From Streptomyces minutiscleroticus (GTDB lineage: Bacteria > Actinomycetota > Actinomycetes > Streptomycetales > Streptomycetaceae), in NCBI RefSeq assembly GCF_014650875.1, contig NZ_BMVU01000018.1, positions 80,288-144,287 of the forward strand: a DNA stretch of 64,000 nt, read 5' to 3'. A model generated the notes under the pieces. That model had not been told where the DNA came from, did not search any database, and worked only from the letters and a program-made list of their open reading frames with translations. Shown piece after piece: positions 61,159-64,000 of this stretch (the stretch's first letter is position 1; each line of letters starts with the position of its first letter). The position numbers and the translations under genes are program-made.

Positions 61159-61186
61159 AGTGCTGCACCTCTGCTGTTCATAGTGG

Positions 61187-61224
61187 AGTGGATGCGCCGG
61201 GATCAGCGCCCCGGCGCATCCACT
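61187..61224 (-). promoter_or_regulatory. Perfect 15-bp inverted repeat in the EF-hand gene leader
   Basis: Arms AGTGGATGCGCCGGG (61187-61201) and CCCGGCGCATCCACT (61210-61224) with an 8-base loop, ending 29 bases before the start codon. It could be an operator, a leader RNA hairpin controlling the operon, or an upstream terminator. No T tract follows. Confidence 0.7.
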
Positions 61225-61766
61225 ATCCGGGCGCCTTGCCGGCCTCGGTAGCCCGAAGCGGGCTTATACACACGAAGGTGGGAAACCACCGGTTCGCATA
61301 TCGAACACCACACCGCTGCCCCGACGCCGCGCCAGGCCGGGTCCTCCTACAAGGCGCTTCACGAACACCGGAACCGAAAGGATCGGCGCCCACGACCGCA
61401 CCGTGACTCCTCCCCCAGCCGAAACCGCAGCTTGTCGCCACGCCGGTCGGGCCTCGCGACGGACCAGCCCGACCCGCAGGACGCTCAAGGCTCCTGCCGC
61501 GCCGGCGTGCGCGCTGCGGCCGCTCGAGACGCGGTGGAACTCCGCCTGGACGGGCCGGTTCTCTTTGGAGGCATGTCCGCATACGGAGACAGACCTCATG
61601 ATCTCTCATGGGGCGAGGTGCCGTGCCAGGCGTCGTGAGCCGGTGAACCTTTCCGGTCACGGCACCTAGCCGCAGCATCCGACGTCTGCCCCACGGCCCA
61701 GGCGTCGGCCCCACTGCTTGGATCATGCTTCTCGCGCCATGAGGTGCTGAGTACGATCCTGGGATC
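61225..61766. other. Gene-free stretch
   Basis: I see no recognisable gene between the EF-hand operon promoter and the HxlR gene. Confidence 0.45.
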
Positions 61767-62258
61767 TCAGGAGCTTTCCACGAAGCGCGCGCCCGGCCCG
61801 GGTGTGCGGCAGACGTCTTCCGGGGCGAGGTGGCCGTGTCCCGCAGCGCACTCGAGGATGACCTTGACCGGCTCGTCGCAGGAGATCGCATCGTCGACGG
61901 GCCGGTGCCGGACGACGACCGACGGGCCCTGCGGGTCGGCGAGGTAGGTGTCGCCCCATTCCAGGAGCGCCACGAGCGTGGGCCGCAACGCCCGGCCCTG
62001 CTCGGTGAGCTCGTAGGCGAATCGCTGCCGATCCCCGGGCTCCTGATAGGGCACGCGGCGCATCACTCCCGCGGTCACCAAGGTCTCGAGCCGAGTCGCC
62101 AGGAGATTTCTGGCGATCCCGAGGCGGGAGTGGAACTCTCCGAACCGGCGCGCGCCGTCCAGCGCTTCACGGACGATCAGCAGCGACCAGCGCTCCCCCA
62201 CCACCGAGAGGGCGCGCGCCACCGAGCAGTTCACCGGGTCGATTCGCCGCGTCTCCAT
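61767..62258 (-). CDS. HxlR family transcriptional regulator
   Basis: 163 residues. Winged helix with the HxlR signature: NCSVARALSVVGERWSLLIV, RRFGEFHSRLGIARNLLATR, then LETLVTAGVMRRVPY. A C-terminal extension of about 55 residues contains Cys (DDAISCDEPVK, LECAAGHGH and EDVCRTPG). HxlR proteins often sense aldehydes, quinones or thiol stress, sometimes through Cys. Divergent from the tautomerase gene, with a palindrome between them. Confidence 0.92.
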   Translation of the reverse strand: METRRIDPVNCSVARALSVVGERWSLLIVREALDGARRFGEFHSRLGIARNLLATRLETLVTAGVMRRVPYQEPGDRQRFAYELTEQGRALRPTLVALLEWGDTYLADPQGPSVVVRHRPVDDAISCDEPVKVILECAAGHGHLAPEDVCRTPGPGARFVESS

Positions 62259-62285
62259 GGGCCGAGTGTACCCGTCTGGGTTTAC

Positions 62286-62296
62286 AAGTAGTACTT
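62286..62296. promoter_or_regulatory. Candidate HxlR operator
   Basis: Perfect 11-base inverted repeat AAGTA-G-TACTT, 28 bases from the HxlR start and 57 before the tautomerase start. HxlR/YodB-family sites often have TACT/AGTA half-sites. Confidence 0.6.
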
Positions 62297-62352
62297 AGCC
62301 CTCGTAGCCTCCGACCTGAGTTGAAGAACTAAACTCATAAAGGAGATCGACC

Positions 62353-62850
62353 ATGCCCATGCTCGACGTGTACATTCCCGACGGTGCGCTCCAGCCGGAC
62401 GCCGAGGCGGCGCTGCTGAACCGCATCACCGAGATCCTCGTCCGCAACGAGGGATTCGACCCCGCCGACCCGGTGACCCGTTCCGTCTCCTGGCTCTGGC
62501 TGCACCGACCGGTCGGCATCTACGTCGGCGGAGAACCCGCGGACGCACCTCGCTACAAGGTCGTCCCGTCCGTCCCCGAGGGCCAGCTCGACGAGCAGAA
62601 GCGTGCGAGCGTCATCGCCGAGGTCACCGAGGCGATCCTCGACGCGGAGAACGGCGCCTGGCCGCGTGACGCCGGCCGTATCTGGGTATTTCCCACCGAG
62701 ATCCCCGAGGGCCACTGGGGCGGCCGGGGTCGGATCAGGCCGCTCGCGACGATCCTCGCCCGACTCACCGGCGGCGACACCGAGCGGGCCCGTACGCTCG
62801 CGCGTGAGCGGATCGCTGCCAGCCGGGCCGAACACGCCCGCCTGCCCTGA
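62353..62850 (+). CDS. Tautomerase superfamily protein
   Basis: 165 residues from an ATG with AAAGGAG. It begins MPMLDVYIPDGA, so after Met removal Pro1 would be the catalytic base of 4-oxalocrotonate-tautomerase-like enzymes. Length is about twice the small subunit, as in fused members such as cis-3-chloroacrylic acid dehalogenase. The second unit (from VPEGQLDEQKRASVIAEVTE) has no second N-terminal Pro, and IWVFPTEIPEGHWGGRGR may supply active-site Arg. Under probable HxlR control. Substrate unknown. Confidence 0.87.
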   Translation: MPMLDVYIPDGALQPDAEAALLNRITEILVRNEGFDPADPVTRSVSWLWLHRPVGIYVGGEPADAPRYKVVPSVPEGQLDEQKRASVIAEVTEAILDAENGAWPRDAGRIWVFPTEIPEGHWGGRGRIRPLATILARLTGGDTERARTLARERIAASRAEHARLP

Positions 62851-62912
62851 TGAGCGGCGAAGGAAGTGGGGATCGATGCGACCGGTGACACAGTCGTGAG
62901 GATCACCCCGAT

Positions 62913-63906
62913 TCAGGCGACGTCGGCCCCGGCCACGACCTCGCGGAGGCGTTCGTCGGCGGCGTGCTGGTTCCGCCGGATGATGCAGCGACGGATCATG
63001 CTGCTTTGCTCTTTGTGGGTGGCGTGGTCGGTGTCGTCCAGGGTGCAGTAGCGCAGGGCGGTGAACTGGGCCTCGATGCGGTTCAGCCAGGAGTTGTTGG
63101 TCGGCGTGCAGGCGAGTCCGACGTTGTTCGCCGCGGCCCGGTCGCCGACGCGGCTGTCCTTCTTCGCGGTCAGGTGCGGGGAGAAGTTGTCGAGTACGAA
63201 CGCGATGCGGATCTCGGGCGGGTGGAGGCCGCGCAGACAGCGGCAGGATTCCAGGAACTCGGTCCGGTGCTTCCTCGGCTTGATGTGGCCGTAGAGCTTG
63301 TTCCTGCCCAGGTCGTAGGCGGCGAACAGGTGTCTGACCCCGTGCGGGCGGGTGCAGGTCGCCCGTCGGCGGGGCCTCGGTTCCCGGCCGGGGTCCTTGT
63401 GCCGCCCCCCGCGCTCGGCCCACTGCCGCCCAGGGTGGGGATGGAGGTTGAGCGGGCCGAACTCGTCCAGGCAGAAGACGACTTCAGGCTCACCCTCCTC
63501 GGGCAGGACCTCGCCGTCGGCGATCGCGTAGAGGTGCTCGACGCGGGCTTTCTCGGCCGCGTAGTCCGGGTCGCGGGAGGTCTTCCAGGTCTTTATGCGG
63601 TGAAACGACACGCCCTCCTCTCGGAGCAGGAACCGCAGGCCCTCGTGGCTGATGTCGTCGGCCACCCCCTCGGCGACCAGGAAGTCGACCGGCTTGACCA
63701 GGCTCCGAGTCGAGAACGGCAGGCCGTGCTCGGCAGGCTCGGACTTGGCGCTCTTCTTGATCTCGCGCCGCTCGGGCAGCGGGAACGTCCTGGGCCGCCC
63801 GCCCTTGTACTTCGGGTAGAGCGCCTCGAAGCCGTCGGCGTTGAAGTTGTGGAGCACGTCCCGGACCCGGTCCGCCCTGGTGAACGTCACCTCGGCGATC
63901 TTCCTA
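62913..63906 (-). mobile_element. IS630-family transposase, 5' end cut by another IS
   Basis: About 330 codons of a DDE transposase with Tc1/mariner-like catalytic positions in VVFCLDEFGPLNL, AFVLDNFSPHL and NNSWLNRIEAQFTAL. The N-terminal helix-turn-helix begins abruptly: the frame runs back through VTFTRADRV to KIAE and hits the border at 63906/63907, where an IS5-type end begins. Its 5' part should lie beyond the window. Confidence 0.88.
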
Positions 63907-64000
63907 GGGCCTGTTGCGAAAGTCGATCTTGGTTGTGGATGATCACATCTTGTGGGACGTGGTGATCTGACGAACGACCAGTGGGCCCGGCTGGAGCCGT
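63907..64000 (+). mobile_element. Left end of an IS5-family element, partial
   Basis: GGGCCTGTTGCGAAAGT at 63907-63923 is a familiar terminal repeat of Streptomyces IS5-type elements. A GTG at 63952 opens a frame reading VGRGDLTNDQWARLEP, the usual start of their transposase, and leaves the window. The element is inserted in the IS630 gene. Confidence 0.85.

Noticed and set aside
1..64000. tRNA, rRNA, CRISPR arrays or plasmid origins
   Set aside because: None seen on reading; no attachment-site duplication could be recognised by eye.

Overview
This is high-GC actinobacterial DNA, almost certainly Streptomyces. Codon use has strong GC3 bias, some promoters are leaderless, and several regulator/target pairs are divergent. 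Decayed transposases, truncated enzymes and helicase-associated-domain remnants suggest an accessory chromosome arm. I see no tRNA, rRNA or CRISPR array. All calls were made by eye, without a database search.

Left part (1-33 kb). A secreted AA10 lytic polysaccharide monooxygenase sits behind a perfect CebR-type operator. Next come an IS5-like remnant, a nitroreductase/TetR pair with two matching operators, a truncated TetR/SDR pair, half an MFS transporter and a broken aminoglycoside phosphotransferase. A LacI-controlled sugar island follows (ABC importer plus GH3 glycosidase), then a VOC protein, a GH78 pseudogene, a PAS-ANTAR protein and more debris. At 21.5-25.6 kb a WD40 STAND NTPase and a small helical protein share a short YQAGRDQ motif at facing termini, the layout of a bacterial amyloid-signalling (NLR/BELL) cell-death pair. 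Further on are an MHS-family transporter/PaaX pair and a flavin monooxygenase/TetR pair with tandem operators.

Central cluster (32.8-57.2 kb). This is a yersiniabactin-like NRPS-PKS locus: carrier-Cy-A(Cys)-carrier, then KS-AT-KR-ACP-Cy-TE, then carrier-degenerate Cy-carrier. It also encodes two free-standing methyltransferases that look like excised NRPS and PKS MT domains, a class I methyltransferase, a peptide/nickel-type ABC importer, a CxxC flavoprotein and a saccharopine-dehydrogenase-like reductase. Zur-type palindromes precede the first NRPS gene and lie in the divergent promoter at the far end, with a weaker copy at 32.77 kb. The product is therefore probably a thiazoline-containing zinc-acquisition metallophore. 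No salicylate-forming or starter-activating enzyme is visible here.

Right part (57-64 kb). An overlapping minus-strand operon encodes an EF-hand protein, an isocitrate/isopropylmalate-dehydrogenase homologue, a 29-codon mini-ORF duplicating the dehydrogenase tail, a cysteine hydrolase and an LCM-type methyltransferase. It begins behind a perfect 15-bp hairpin. An HxlR/tautomerase pair follows, and the window ends in an IS630 transposase gene interrupted by another IS.
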